From NCBI RefSeq assembly GCF_030052815.1, contig NC_079507.1, positions 62,342,619 through 62,406,618 on the forward strand: 64,000 nucleotides of DNA. The letters are read 5' to 3'. The notes under the pieces were generated by a model, which searched no databases, was not told the origin of the DNA, and was given only the letters and a program-made list of their open reading frames with translations. Origin of the DNA: Hevea brasiliensis (Eukaryota > Streptophyta > Magnoliopsida > Malpighiales > Euphorbiaceae). The translations under genes and the position numbers were made by a program. Position 1 is the stretch's first letter; the number at the start of each line of letters is the position of its first letter. This document shows positions 22,023-32,540 of the stretch, piece by piece.

Positions 22023-22980
22023 GAACCAGAACCATTTTTCTTTGCTTGCCGTAGACATTCCCGCATTTTTGTCAATTTGTTATGATAGGTCATCACATTT
22101 GCAGTTCACTGATACTAGATTTTGCTGTTCCCAAACCAAAAGGTGGTGTATACTGTGTTGATGTTCTGCTGTTTATACTTTTGTTGATGTTGAATCAACG
22201 TTTATGTGCCCTGGGATTGGGTTTGATGTTCACACATGAAACTTGAAGAAATGAAAATGATGATTTTGCTTGTGCATGAATTTGAAATTCAAGGAGGAAT
22301 ATGGATGAAGAGGAATCTTTGTCCAATTCTAGATTGAAACAGGAAGCAGTGATGCTTTACCTGCTACACTGGCAGCTGCAAGGCGAGAACAATTCACTGT
22401 TGATTTTGGTAATAGATGAGGTCATTTCTTTACATCTTTGAACAGAGAGCAGATACATGTAAATCTTGGTTATTTGGTCTAGCGCCAAGTGCCTTTTGTT
22501 GTGGGACATTTTCTTAGTAGCATGTAATTTTTGAAATGTTTTGTGTATGTAAATGGGGTTATTTAAAATGAATCAGTGTATACTTAGATTAGACCTCAAT
22601 TGCAGTGAATCAACTGTTTTATCCATTTATTCTGTAAGCCAGGAGCATGCTGATCTGCTTTGCACATTGCTAGCCTTCTGGAAAACAATTGATCTGGAAA
22701 TTAAACAGTTGAGGTTTTTTTAAAATATTTTTTTCCCTACTAACGTTATCTTATTTCTCATTGAAATCCATACAAAGCCCTAAAATGGAGATGCAACAGT
22801 GAACTCTATTGTAGTACGTTTACTCATTATAGGAAAATATGTAGTTTGCTGCCAGAATAGTTGTTTCAAGAAAGCAGAGACTTTATGACTCATCTTTATT
22901 TGCCAGTACTAACACATTCTACTCTGCAACAACATTCCCATTCAGTCGACACAGATAAATTTGAAGCTTCTTGTGCTATC
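22023..22980 (+). other. SAGL1-like 3'UTR and intergenic spacer
   Basis: The first 550 bases are mixed-composition, transcript-like sequence with candidate poly(A) signals near 22540-22575. The rest is the spacer to the convergent DUF761 gene. No further gene was recognised. Confidence 0.4.
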
Positions 22981-22988
22981 ATCTTCTG

Positions 22989-23186
22989 CTAAGGCTTGAT
23001 TAACTCTCCATACTGAATTTTTAGTTGATTGTGGAATTTCTTGATGAAAGCATCCGCCAGTTCATTGATGTCTTTTCTCTCATCCTCAGCAGTCGATTGT
23101 TTTACACTTCCTTTCCTCTTTGCATCACTCTTCTTGTCATATATTTCAAAGCCACCATGAATGTTTATCTCTCTGTGATCCTCCAT
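22989..23186 (-). CDS. Small DUF761 (cotton-fibre-type) protein, copy 1
   Basis: Single-exon 65-aa protein with a genuine ATG. It is basic in the middle (KKSDAKRKGSVK) and ends in DINELADAFIKKFHNQLKIQ, the C-terminal DUF761 signature (acidic start, A-x-x-F-I-x-x-F-x-x-Q-L). Family proteins are short or have long variable N-termini; their molecular role is unknown. A TATA box sits about 95 bases upstream on the same strand, supporting a real gene. It is related to the next DUF761 gene 1.4 kb away in the same orientation, implying tandem duplication. The two share the pattern D-I-N-x-x-A-D-A-F-I-K-x-F-x-N-Q-L-K-I. Confidence 0.75.
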   Translation of the reverse strand: MEDHREINIHGGFEIYDKKSDAKRKGSVKQSTAEDERKDINELADAFIKKFHNQLKIQYGELIKP

Positions 23187-23278
23187 CGAAGCTCAAGGAG
23201 AGAGAGAGAGGTGAAGGAAATGTGCTTTAAGACTTGGGACTACTTGCCTTGTGATGGGTAGAAAGCATACTTTTCATC

Positions 23279-23288
23279 CTTTATATAG
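23279..23288 (-). promoter_or_regulatory. TATA box of DUF761 copy 1
   Basis: On the minus strand CTATATAAAG stands 93-102 bases before the ATG, a normal plant spacing. A GA-rich leader (23196-23210) follows it. Confidence 0.6.
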
Positions 23289-23299
23289 GTGTGATCTCT

Positions 23300-24600
23300 A
23301 GTTAGAAGCACAAGCTTCACGTGTGCATCAGCCAAAAGAAAGATTAAAGAAGTTAGAAAGAATGTTGATATGCTAAAAATCTTGGATTAGTAGCCTTATT
23401 TTATTGTTTCATTTGCTGGAAAGGAGCTTGTTTAGACTTTGTTGCTCGTGTTCTACGAAGAGCATTGGTTCTATGACTACTTTTATGTCGGATTCTGTCC
23501 ACAAGAACCGAGTTACTATGTATTAGCAAGTGGGGATTATTTTAATGATTCTTTTTATCTATTTCTCTGTTGCATGTTTAACATATTTTTCATAGAATAT
23601 TTTTTCTCTACAGAATCACTCCAGCCTAAAACCAAGATGACGTTGTGAATAGTCCATTAAGTTTGTCACATAATCACATCATACAATGATACCACTTCAA
23701 TGAATTTTTTTTACAAGTAGAATATGGAATTAACATTTTTACAAGTAGAATGGAAGAGTTAGCTTAGCTGCGCAGCACTAGCTACCGTTTAAATTGTTAT
23801 TGAAAAAAATATTAGGTAGAGAGTATTAAAAGATATTTAAAATTAAATTTAATAAATTTTAATTATAAAATATTAAAATAATAAAATTATTTTTTTAATT
23901 ATTTTTTTTTAACATCATTTACTTGTCTATTCAAACTAACTTTTTGTAATGAAATTGCAGCACTAAACAAATTCTTAAATAATTTTTTTTCTTAAAAAAT
24001 AGTTTTGACTATATCGTCACTTAAATTAAAGGAATATGAAATTTATATATGACAAAATTCATGAAATTAAATTTATAATTTTCTTTGTATCAGTTTGATA
24101 TAAAGATTAAATCTACGAAATTTGAAGGATAATGAAAGAATATTTTGTTATGATTAATTTCTTAAATTTAAAATAAGAAAATTGCAAAAAATTTGCAACG
24201 AATAAAGGATTTTAAATATTTTATAAATTTTATATTTTTTAACGAATTAAATTGTGAAATTTATGGCTTATTTAGAATTCCCTCATTTAAATCGTTGATC
24301 AACAAAAGTTGTAAATGATGTTTGACGATCAACAAAGCTGATTAAAAAAAAAAAAAAGGAAAATTGTGAATTGAAGTAATTGGGCTGGACCCCAAGCATC
24401 ATAATATCAGCCAAATTAAGCCTCATGTACATTATACACGAGAGACAACAGCACCCACCTGTAGCTCCATCATCACTCTGTGTCAACTTTATTTCCTGCC
24501 AGATTTATTTTTTCTTTTTCAGGAGACTAGAGATATATGCAAACTGCATGAACACCATTTCTGGTTTATTTTTCCAGAAATACATATAGATTAGTGCAGA
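23300..24600. other. AT-rich spacer between the DUF761 genes
   Basis: The part nearer copy 1 (to about 23700) is mixed composition and holds its upstream region. From 23800 to 24300 it is AT-rich repeat-like sequence. No additional gene was recognised. Confidence 0.5.
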
Positions 24601-24612
24601 ATGTATATATAT

Positions 24613-24846
24613 TTAAATCCCTCGAGAGAGCGTCTCGTGAAAACGTTTAAAGGACTCTTCCCTTTCAATCTTGAGCTGATTACGAAAGTTCTTGATGAAA
24701 GCATCTGCCATTTGATTGATGTCTCCTCTCTCATTCTCCATCATCAATGTTCTTCGCATCCTTGTTTTCCTCTTTGAATCACTCTGATCTTTGTCTTCCT
24801 TGTTAAGGCTATTATTTTGCTTAGAGAACTCTTTTGGATGCTCCAT
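24613..24846 (-). CDS. Small DUF761 (cotton-fibre-type) protein, copy 2
   Basis: Single-exon 77-aa protein starting at a true ATG. The N-terminal half is polar and basic (NKEDKDQSDSKRKTRMRR). The C-terminal DUF761 signature reads GDINQMADAFIKNFRNQLKI and is followed by a 17-residue extension that copy 1 lacks. A TATA box lies about 140 bases upstream on the same strand. Its function is unknown; small DUF761 proteins are often stress- or tissue-specific, but nothing here shows that. Confidence 0.78.
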   Translation of the reverse strand: MEHPKEFSKQNNSLNKEDKDQSDSKRKTRMRRTLMMENERGDINQMADAFIKNFRNQLKIEREESFKRFHETLSRGI

Positions 24847-24980
24847 CTAGCTAGGCAGCCAAACTGATCGCCTGTTTTGGTTGGTGAAGTTTTTCAAGTC
24901 TGGTACAGATGACAGAGAGAGAAAGGTGGCGGTGAAGGGTGAGATTTGATGAAGGAATGAATAGATTGTGTATGAGCTAT

Positions 24981-24992
24981 GTATATTTATAG
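24981..24992 (-). promoter_or_regulatory. TATA box of DUF761 copy 2
   Basis: Minus-strand CTATAAATATAC lies about 140 bases before the ATG and is followed by a GA-rich leader near 24910-24935. Confidence 0.6.
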
Positions 24993-24999
24993 GTATACA

Positions 25000-27353
25000 A
25001 GATTAGACTTAGAAGCATGGATTTGGCATGCTTAAAATCAAAGGAAAGTGCATAGAAATTGAGCAGAGAATGTTTTAGATTTGCTTGTTACAAAATTACA
25101 AGCCAAATAAACCCTCATCTCATATTAATTAAAACAATTGCAACAAATATGAATGATTTGCGCACGTGAAAACTGATGTATAACATCATTAGTATAATAT
25201 ATGATCACATCGCGGCCTGCAAAAAGAAGCAGCCAACAAGTTTTATAATTGAAGTGTTTAGTTAGTGGCAAGTGGACATTAAATATATTTTCAGCTTATG
25301 CTTTATATCGTCACGTTTCATATAGAATTGCTCAAAACAAACACATTCATTGCTTTATAATAAAATATAAAATAAATGGTCATTGCATATTTGATTTTGC
25401 AGAAGAGAATTTTTTTAGTTCATGTATCCTGACCAACAACATGCAAATATGGCTAAAAGCAAAGGAAATGTAAGTGTTGGAAGTGAAGTTGCTTCTGAAT
25501 TCTGATGATTAGGGAACACGAAAACCAGGTGTATCATTATGATGCTGTGATAGAGATCGGAAGAATGATCATTTTGTTCTTAGTTTGGTTTATAAATGGA
25601 CTGTTTTTCTCTAATTTCTTATTTCATTGAGTAAAAAAAATTTCATTAGGAAAATATTTAATTTTCCTAATCCCAACAGCCTAGCAGCTGAGCCGATTAT
25701 CTCTTATCTTCCAAATTTGCGTGGGCCTGCACGTGTTAATGTTACAAGTGCAAGTGTGCCTATTAGAGAGATCAGATTGTGCTTGTCACAAGATCCACGG
25801 CAATTTTATAGTCTTACTCACATAACCGAGTATGATTATTTACATTGGCAAGAATCAGTAGGTAGTTATTGTGGAACCAAGTACGTCCAACGATAAACCA
25901 CTGTATGGAACAATGAAACACACATACATTAATTTGCTTATATTGCCTGAAATTATGGATCATGCAGCAGAGCTTCAAGGTGAATGGGCAAAAACATATC
26001 GAAGTTGGATGCCATCTGCCACAAAACCATGAAACCAAGAATTTTCATTAGTCTTCCAAAAAGCTGCACATAATATTAATAGAAAACTATAGCATGTCCA
26101 GCTACTGACCTCCACCAAACAACATATTTAGATGCCCTTAATTATCCTCCAAAGATTCTATAAATTCAGAGAAACTAGCAGTTCCATAGTAGCTAATTCT
26201 TCTGTATTCCTCATAACATTGGGTCATTTCCCATCTACCAGTCTCAAACTAAATAATAGAGAAAAATTATGCTATCAATGCACATGCAGTGTGCCATAAG
26301 TAATGCTCTAATTAGTTTAGGTGTCCAGCTAATGGAAAGTGCCTGCAGGAATCTAATGCTGTGTGATAATGATAATAGAGATATTTCTTGAGTTGTGCTT
26401 TCTTCATCATTTTCCTTTTACCTTTGTATTATTGCAAGTGACCAAGGTGGCAATATTGTCTCCAATATGCAATTTTATTCCGCAACTCTAAAGACCCCAT
26501 TGAATGTGCCCAAATGTAGGACTTCAGAAGTATGCATGCTTTCTTTTAAGGAATACATGCACTACTGAAATGAAATTGTTATTTTCAATCTTCTATTCCC
26601 CTGTTTATGCATTACTTCGTCAAAGTTCAGCCAAAACAAAAGGGCATTGAAAAATAAAAAGTTCTTAAAAGTTGATACTGAATCTCTCAAACAAGAATGC
26701 AAACATATTTGCAGGAGTTCTCAGTGTCAATGCTCATCCACAGACAACCACTAATAAGGACAAGTGTTAATAGAAGTATCCATTCTACCCACAACATGAT
26801 ATGAATGTCACCTCTAGGCAAAATTTTAGTAAGCAAGAAGAAAACACTCCCTCAGATACAGCAGCTCTGCAATTTCCAATTTTCTCCATTAAGACAAATG
26901 ACCCAACAGGAAAGTACTCCGTGAAGACAAAATGACCATTATAGGAAAGTTCCCATTGTGTAACCTCAAGGATTAAAGTTCATGTAAAAGGAAAGCTTGA
27001 GAAGAGAGGGGAAGGGAGATGAAGAAGGAGAAAGAGTAAGAGAAAAGGGTCTGAGACACTAATAGTGGCCCCCTCATAGACGAAAAAGTGTTATTAATTT
27101 AAGTGTACATTTAGTTTCAAACACGCTTGAATTAAAGGAAAATCCAATATAGCCTGCAATTATCGTCCTAACTCTGTTAGAGGGAGAATTTAAGGAATAT
27201 TAGTTCCAATATGCTTATTTTGGAGATTCACCTACAGTAGGTGCACAGCAATTAAGATGTGAACACCTCACTCTATATGCCTAAATCACAGTATCACACT
27301 TTGAAAAATAATCGTCTACCAAATCAATCGAGCTCCAAAGCAAAGTTTGCTCT
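25000..27353. other. Intergenic DNA, no gene supported
   Basis: Mixed AT-rich sequence. Short frames (for example 25627-25896, 89 codons) show no recognisable domain, promoter or splice context. A purine run of about 50 bases at 27000-27050 resembles a polypurine tract, but nothing retroviral follows it. Confidence 0.5.
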
Positions 27354-28007
27354 ATCATTGTCGACAACATATTTTGGCCGATTACCGAGGTCAAGGGACT
27401 TTAAAATCGACTCCCAACTGACGTCCTTCGATCACAAATGACTTTTCTAAACACATCGATTGCTCGATCATGAAATAAATCGATCCCACACTTAGTTAAT
27501 TGTTTTCCGATCTCTTATCAGAGGGGTTCGAACTAATTTCAGGTCTCCGTACCATCCTGTCTTGCCTCCCGATCTCTCTTTACAAATATTGTGGAAAGTC
27601 ATTTAGCTAATGCTAGAATCGGGTTCCTCACTTGTATGTCCCAGATATTCCTTAAAATAAAGTTAAGATTTTTGTCCGAACTAATGATGATTCCGATCTT
27701 AAGAATTCGAATCAAGTCTTTCCAATTCTAATGTTCTAAAGTTCTACTCGGTGTTTGGTCATGGCTTAGTCCGATCTCATGCTTACAATATTTTTCCCAC
27801 CTCTTATACTTAGGTTAATAGTTGCTTTTAAGTTTGATGTTCTAATACGTTCAAACAATCAAGAACTCATACAATTGGGACGCTTTCCGATCTCATCAAG
27901 AAATTGAAAATAAAAATTTACTTCACTTCATCTCAAAATAAAAATTTACAAGTCATTCGGCTGGAGGGTCTCTCCCAGCTTGTTCTCTAAGTACATCATA
28001 ATTTCTC

Positions 28008-29850
28008 TCATTCTCTCCCTCTCTCTGGATCCTCGTCGTTCTCATCTTTGGCCTCTGGGGCGAGCTCGTTCATCCAGGAGAAGTCCTCTTCAGAATACCG
28101 CTTCCTCAGCTCGTCCAGAAGGTCATTATAGGCGTTCACATAAGCCCCGGCCTCCTTCGTGGTGCTCTCCTCTTCCTTAGCTTGAAGTTCCTCATCCTTG
28201 GCTCGGAGCTCTTCCTCCTTCGCCCGAAGGTCTTCAGCATAACGAGCAAGATCAGCAGACCGACTAGCTCAGGAATCTTCAAGTTCTCGTTCCACCTCCG
28301 CTATCCTCTCCTCATAATGCTTCATCCGTTCTTCCATTCTGGCGATGTAGTCGTTAGCAGAGGAGAGCTGAGCTTGCGCAGCTAAGGCGTCTTGGACCGC
28401 CTTGAGGATCTCCTTCTTTAAAGCGTGGGCTTTCTCTTTGAGTACGTGCTGATTTGCAATGGCCTCTAAGCCCAAGCTCATTGTCTGAGCTAAGATATCA
28501 TCCATGCTCTCCTCTACCAACCAGTTTCGATCTTCTTGGAAGCAAATGGAAGCTCCCATGACTTTGGCCAGGCCGAGATTCCCCCTTGTAGAGCAATTCT
28601 TTTTCAACGATTGGACCAGAAGTTGAGCGCCCCGGGAAAGTGTCTTGACCGTAGGACCGGAAGACTCTCCTTCTACATTAGAAGAGATCGGAGGAGGATG
28701 GGGAGGTGGAAGCTCGATTTGCTGGGGAGCAGGAGCGATGACCTCTATCTCAGGGATCGATTGCTCCTGAGATCGAGGAGGAGAGCTCGGCACCTTTACT
28801 GATTCACGACGAGGGGTCTGAGCATCAGCAATGGTGGCCCCCTTCATCGCCCTCACTTTTCGTGAGACGTCCCTCTTTCGCTTGCGGCTCTCCTTGGAAG
28901 CATCGTCGCCCGCCATACCTGCATAAAGAATAAGTCAGTGAGTTCGCTAAGATTCAGAGACCAGAGATATGGGTAGTATCAGGGCCGAGGTTAGAGAGCT
29001 GAAACTCGTATTCTTCGTCAGTGATCAGTCGCATCATCCAATACTTCAGTTCGGCCATCACCGCGTCTAAGCAGGAGAATTTCTGGGTGGATGCCTGAGA
29101 CTTTAACTCTTTCACCACGGCGTCTTCGTCCTTATTTAAGGCGATCTTTTTTGGGATCGGAGCGACCAGATGATGCCAACTCCGTGGGATACCCTCAAAG
29201 CCGTTCTGAATCTTGCTCCTCAAAATGAAGAACCGATTTTTTCAATTCTTCAATGAAGAAGGGAGATCGGTAAAAAGAGAACAGTTAGGCTTAGCCTAAA
29301 AGAACCAGAACTCATCATCCTTCCTTCGGGCGAGCCTATGTAGTTCGGCAAAAACTTTAGCCGTGGGTTCCAGTCCCTTAGCTCGGCAGAGGCCCCGAAA
29401 AGCTATTAGAGTCCGCTAGGAATTCGGATGCACTTGAGCTACCGAAACGTGGTGAAACTTTAGGACGGCCTTGTAAAATTCGTCAAAAGGGAAACGGAGC
29501 CCGGCCTTCAGCTGCTCTTCATACATCATTATGAGATCGCTCTCATCGAAGAAGTGATCAGCCCGATGATCGCTATGGCATTTGATCAGTTCAAAGGAGC
29601 CGATCCGCAGATTGTACTTCTGACTTATAGATTGAAGATCGGTTTCCCTCAAGACCGAAGGCAATTCATCCACTGGCAGGTTTTCTCTTCTGGAAGATGT
29701 CCCTCGCCTCGGTCTGGCAGCCGGACCAGTTACCGGAACGAGGGCCACGCTGGCTTGACCACCTGATCTAATTACGTCGCCCTCTTCCGAGGTCCACAAA
29801 ACATGGACAGAAGGCGGGTTCGCAGCTCTCTGACCCTCGGCGCCGCTCAT
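28008..29850 (-). pseudogene. PF04195-like (Transposase_28, 'putative gypsy type transposon') gene, broken
   Basis: The reading frame starts at ATG 29850 (MSGAEGQRAANPP). Residues 60-135 carry the family core, including YEEQLKAGLRFPFDEF and VSVAQVHPNS. The same frame runs on through stops at 29416-29418, 29296-29298 and 29242-29244 to ISG near 28960. A second segment starting MAGDDASKESRKRKRD at 28916 continues in another frame, possibly through an acceptor TATGCAG at 28919. It encodes a basic region, a Pro-rich linker and a coiled coil. A stop at 28269-28271 interrupts the coiled coil, which then continues with repeated RAKEEEL / RAKDEEL units to a stop at 28008-28010. The stops fit TGG to TAG/TGA and CGA to TGA changes. 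The family's biochemical function is unproven. The apparent 43-nt intron is short for plants, so the junction may instead be a frameshift or use another donor. Confidence 0.75.
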
Positions 29851-30001
29851 TTTCAAGAAAACAAAAGAAGTTTAACTAAGAAAAGAATCAAAATCCTTAC
29901 CGGAATGTGATCGGTGCTGAAAATACTTGAAGAAGAGAATGTTGAAATTGCTAGCAAAGTGCTGAAAGTGACATAAGGGAGCAACTGATTGACCCTCCCC
30001 C

Positions 30002-30009
30002 TATTTATA
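30002..30009 (-). promoter_or_regulatory. TATA box of the PF04195-like gene
   Basis: Minus-strand TATAAATA sits about 155 bases before the ATG at 29850, with a leader between them. The leader contains a possible intron donor (CCGGTAAGG near 29900). This indicates the gene had its own promoter rather than being read from a distant LTR. Confidence 0.55.
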
Positions 30010-30278
30010 CTCGTCTGAGCATTTAATGCTCACGAAGTCCCAAGCGACGCATCGGTTAGCGGAATCGGCCCGCTTTTCTGACACGTCGCGGGAAGGTTCA
30101 AGAAACACAATAATAAAATCGAATAAAATGAGATCGGCTATCTAGGGTTATCGGATTGGGCAAATTTTCAGAGCCACAGATCGGCCAATGACGATTTAGT
30201 TAGAGATCAGATCGGACATGCACATCAAAGATCGGAAAAATAACTGATGCAATAATTAAATAATAACCTTCAAATAAA

Positions 30279-30410
30279 ATTTCATTTCATTTCCAAAAGG
30301 TCAGATTACATCATTTGGGCGATCTCAAGAGATTGGATTACATCATTAAGAGAACCTCTAAAGATCAGATTACATCATTTGGGCAATCTCTAAAGATCAG
30401 CACTACATCT
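30279..30410. repeat. Short tandem repeats with AGATTACATCATTTGGGC
   Basis: Two full copies and one partial copy of a unit built on (A)GATTACATCATTTGGGC(G/A)ATCTC occur in the element's right arm, between the minus-strand promoter and the plus-strand TATA box. Confidence 0.6.
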
Positions 30411-31005
30411 TACCTAGTGAGGATCTATGTCAAAGCCTAGTCTTGTAGCTGAATCAAAAGATGTTTTTGATCAGAAAGCCAGCCATGGGTATCGGATAGA
30501 TGTGCAGCTCAGATAGGGTGACTATGACTCTCATGATGGTGAGTGGAGTAGAGATCGGAAAGCACGAAGAGGATAAAATGACTTCCAATAACTCTCTTCA
30601 TAATCAGAGCCGAGTTAGTTAAAGCGTTGCAGGCGTGATCAAATCTTCACCGCACGCCTCATATGAAGAATCGCCCACATTGCTGACAGACGCCAAAACA
30701 GTTATGGCAGTCCTGTACATCTCAATCTCCACCGTTGACCATACTTGCAAAGACGAACCCGGAGCCCTTGGATCAAAAGCAGACGACAGGTTTGGCGCTT
30801 TTCATTCCCAACCCTCGGATCCATCTTGTATGACAAGACCCTGAGCCGTTGGATTAAGAAGAGAAAGGACAAATATTCTGAATAGGATCTCAGCCGTCCA
30901 TTTTGATTCTCTTTAATTCTCAGACATCGGATTATATCCTTTTGAATCCAAACCCTCCGTCTCCTCAGGAGAGATCCTGACCTTTCATTAGGAGCATCCG
31001 TTCCC

Positions 31006-31440
31006 TATAAATACCTGCATGCAATACTGTAAAAGAGACAGACAAAAAAGGTGGTTGTGATTATAGTGAAAAGGCTCTGAAATTTAATTCAATCTTGCTA
31101 CTTTGCCGTTCTAAGCTTGCATAAAATCGAGAAACTTCAAAACTAGTTTCCTTGAGTATCTCCATTGAAGGAGTTTTGGACCCTGAAATTCTTCATTTTC
31201 AATCTGTTCATTACTCTGTGAAACCATTTTTTTGTTCAGTTTCGTCTTCATCACCCTAACATCAGCATATTATTCCCCAAGCTCAATCTCATTCCGACCT
31301 GGTTACCGTCGCTTCGGCTCAACTACCTTCTGACCTGATTCTTGTTATTTCGAAGTAAGCATTAGTCCCTGGACCATCAGCTTTCAACTCTACAATATTT
31401 GTGGTCCCAGAGTTAGTTCAATAGCCTCAACCTCTCACAG
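31006..31440 (+). promoter_or_regulatory. Plus-strand TATA box, leader and splice donor in the element's right arm
   Basis: CCTATAAATACC (TATA at 31006-31013) is followed by a leader-like stretch and ends at CTCACAG/GTAAGTATCT (donor at 31441). That is a near-perfect plant 5' splice site. No ORF follows. It looks like the promoter and first exon of a second transcript running opposite to the PF04195-like gene, or the U3/R part of an LTR. Confidence 0.45.
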
Positions 31441-32009
31441 GTAAGTATCTAGACTGTCACTTTACCGAATGCTCGTGTTTTATTTTCTCTGCTTTTATGC
31501 TCGAAATTTCCATTAAGTTCAGTTGCACTAAAAATCCAAACGTAGATTATTCAGGCCGATAGTTATTTCTTGAGCTTACTTCTTCTATTCATTCGTAAAC
31601 TGTATTTATTTCTTCTTAGTTTTCATTTCCTTCGAAAATAGGTGTTCTGGTTGTGGGCAACTTGTAGGTTTCGAACAAATAAAAATAACAAAAGGTTGAA
31701 TAGTAGATCAGAGGAAAAAGTTATGAGGTCGGGCTACTAAACGAGCCCAGGAGATAGCATAATAGAGCGAGAATCGAGATAAGATCGGATCCTAGACTAG
31801 TAACCAAAAGAGATCGGATATCGCCAGCCAAAGAGTTCTGACAAGGCGATCGCATAGGAGATTGGCGAAAAGTTCGGTCTTGTATCCATCCTCTAGTTAT
31901 AAGGCATCAGTGGGTTAAGAAAAGCATTGTGCGAGTTTCTGGCGCCTTCAAGCGCCAGAATCCTTAGTTCAAGGTCCTTACGGTATGCGATCATAACATA
32001 CACTCTAAG

Positions 32010-32540
32010 AGATCGGGAGAGAGTTCTTACCTGATTCTCATTTAAATAAAGCATGGAGATCGGAAGAGAGTTTTTATCCGAGATCCTTCGCTTAAAACTT
32101 TAAACCGAATACTTTAAGAGATCGGAGGAGAGTTCTTATCCGAGATCCTTTATTTAAAACTTTAAACCGAATACTTTAAGAGATCGGGGGAGAGCTCTTA
32201 CCTGATTCTCATTTAAATAAAACATGGAGATCGGAGGAGAGTTCTTATCAGAGATCTTTTGTTTAAAACTTTAAACCGAATACTTTAAGAGAACGGGGGA
32301 GAGTTCTTCCCTGATTCTCATTCAAAATTTAAATAAAACACGGAGATCGGAGGAGAGTTCTTATCCGAGACCCTTTACTCAAAACTTTAAACCAAATATT
32401 TTAAGAGATCGGGAGAGAGTTCTTACCCGATTTTCGCCAAAATCTTAATAATGTACGCGGAATTCGGAGGAGAGTTCTTATTCAAATCTCCCGCTTAAAA
32501 CTCTAAAAAACATATCTAGAGATCGGTAGAAACTTCTTAT
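32010..32540 (+). repeat. GATCGG minisatellite, alternating about 47- and 62-bp units
   Basis: Copies of AGATCGG(G/A)(G/A)GAGAGTTCTTA start at 32010, 32057, 32119, 32181, 32228, 32290 (mutated), 32344, 32406, 32461 (mutated) and 32520. Short units continue with CCTGATTCTCATTTAAATAA; long units continue with TCCGAGATCC and TTTAAACCGAATACTTTAAG. It is non-coding and lies near the right terminus of the element. Confidence 0.8.

Noticed and set aside
22340..22420. Short protein-like stretch (ALPATLAAARREQF) after the SAGL1-like stop
   Set aside because: Too short, inside the probable 3'UTR, and without a start or splice site.
25627..25896. 89-codon plus-strand frame
   Set aside because: No recognisable domain, promoter or splice support; composition is compatible with chance.
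27000..27050. Purine-rich tract resembling a retroviral polypurine tract
   Set aside because: It is not followed by an LTR-like TG start, and the element boundary with target duplication lies 300 bases further on.
28536..28802. Plus-strand 88-codon frame opposite the PF04195-like gene
   Set aside because: It is the complement of the coiled-coil gene, with Arg/Leu-rich composition typical of an antisense shadow.
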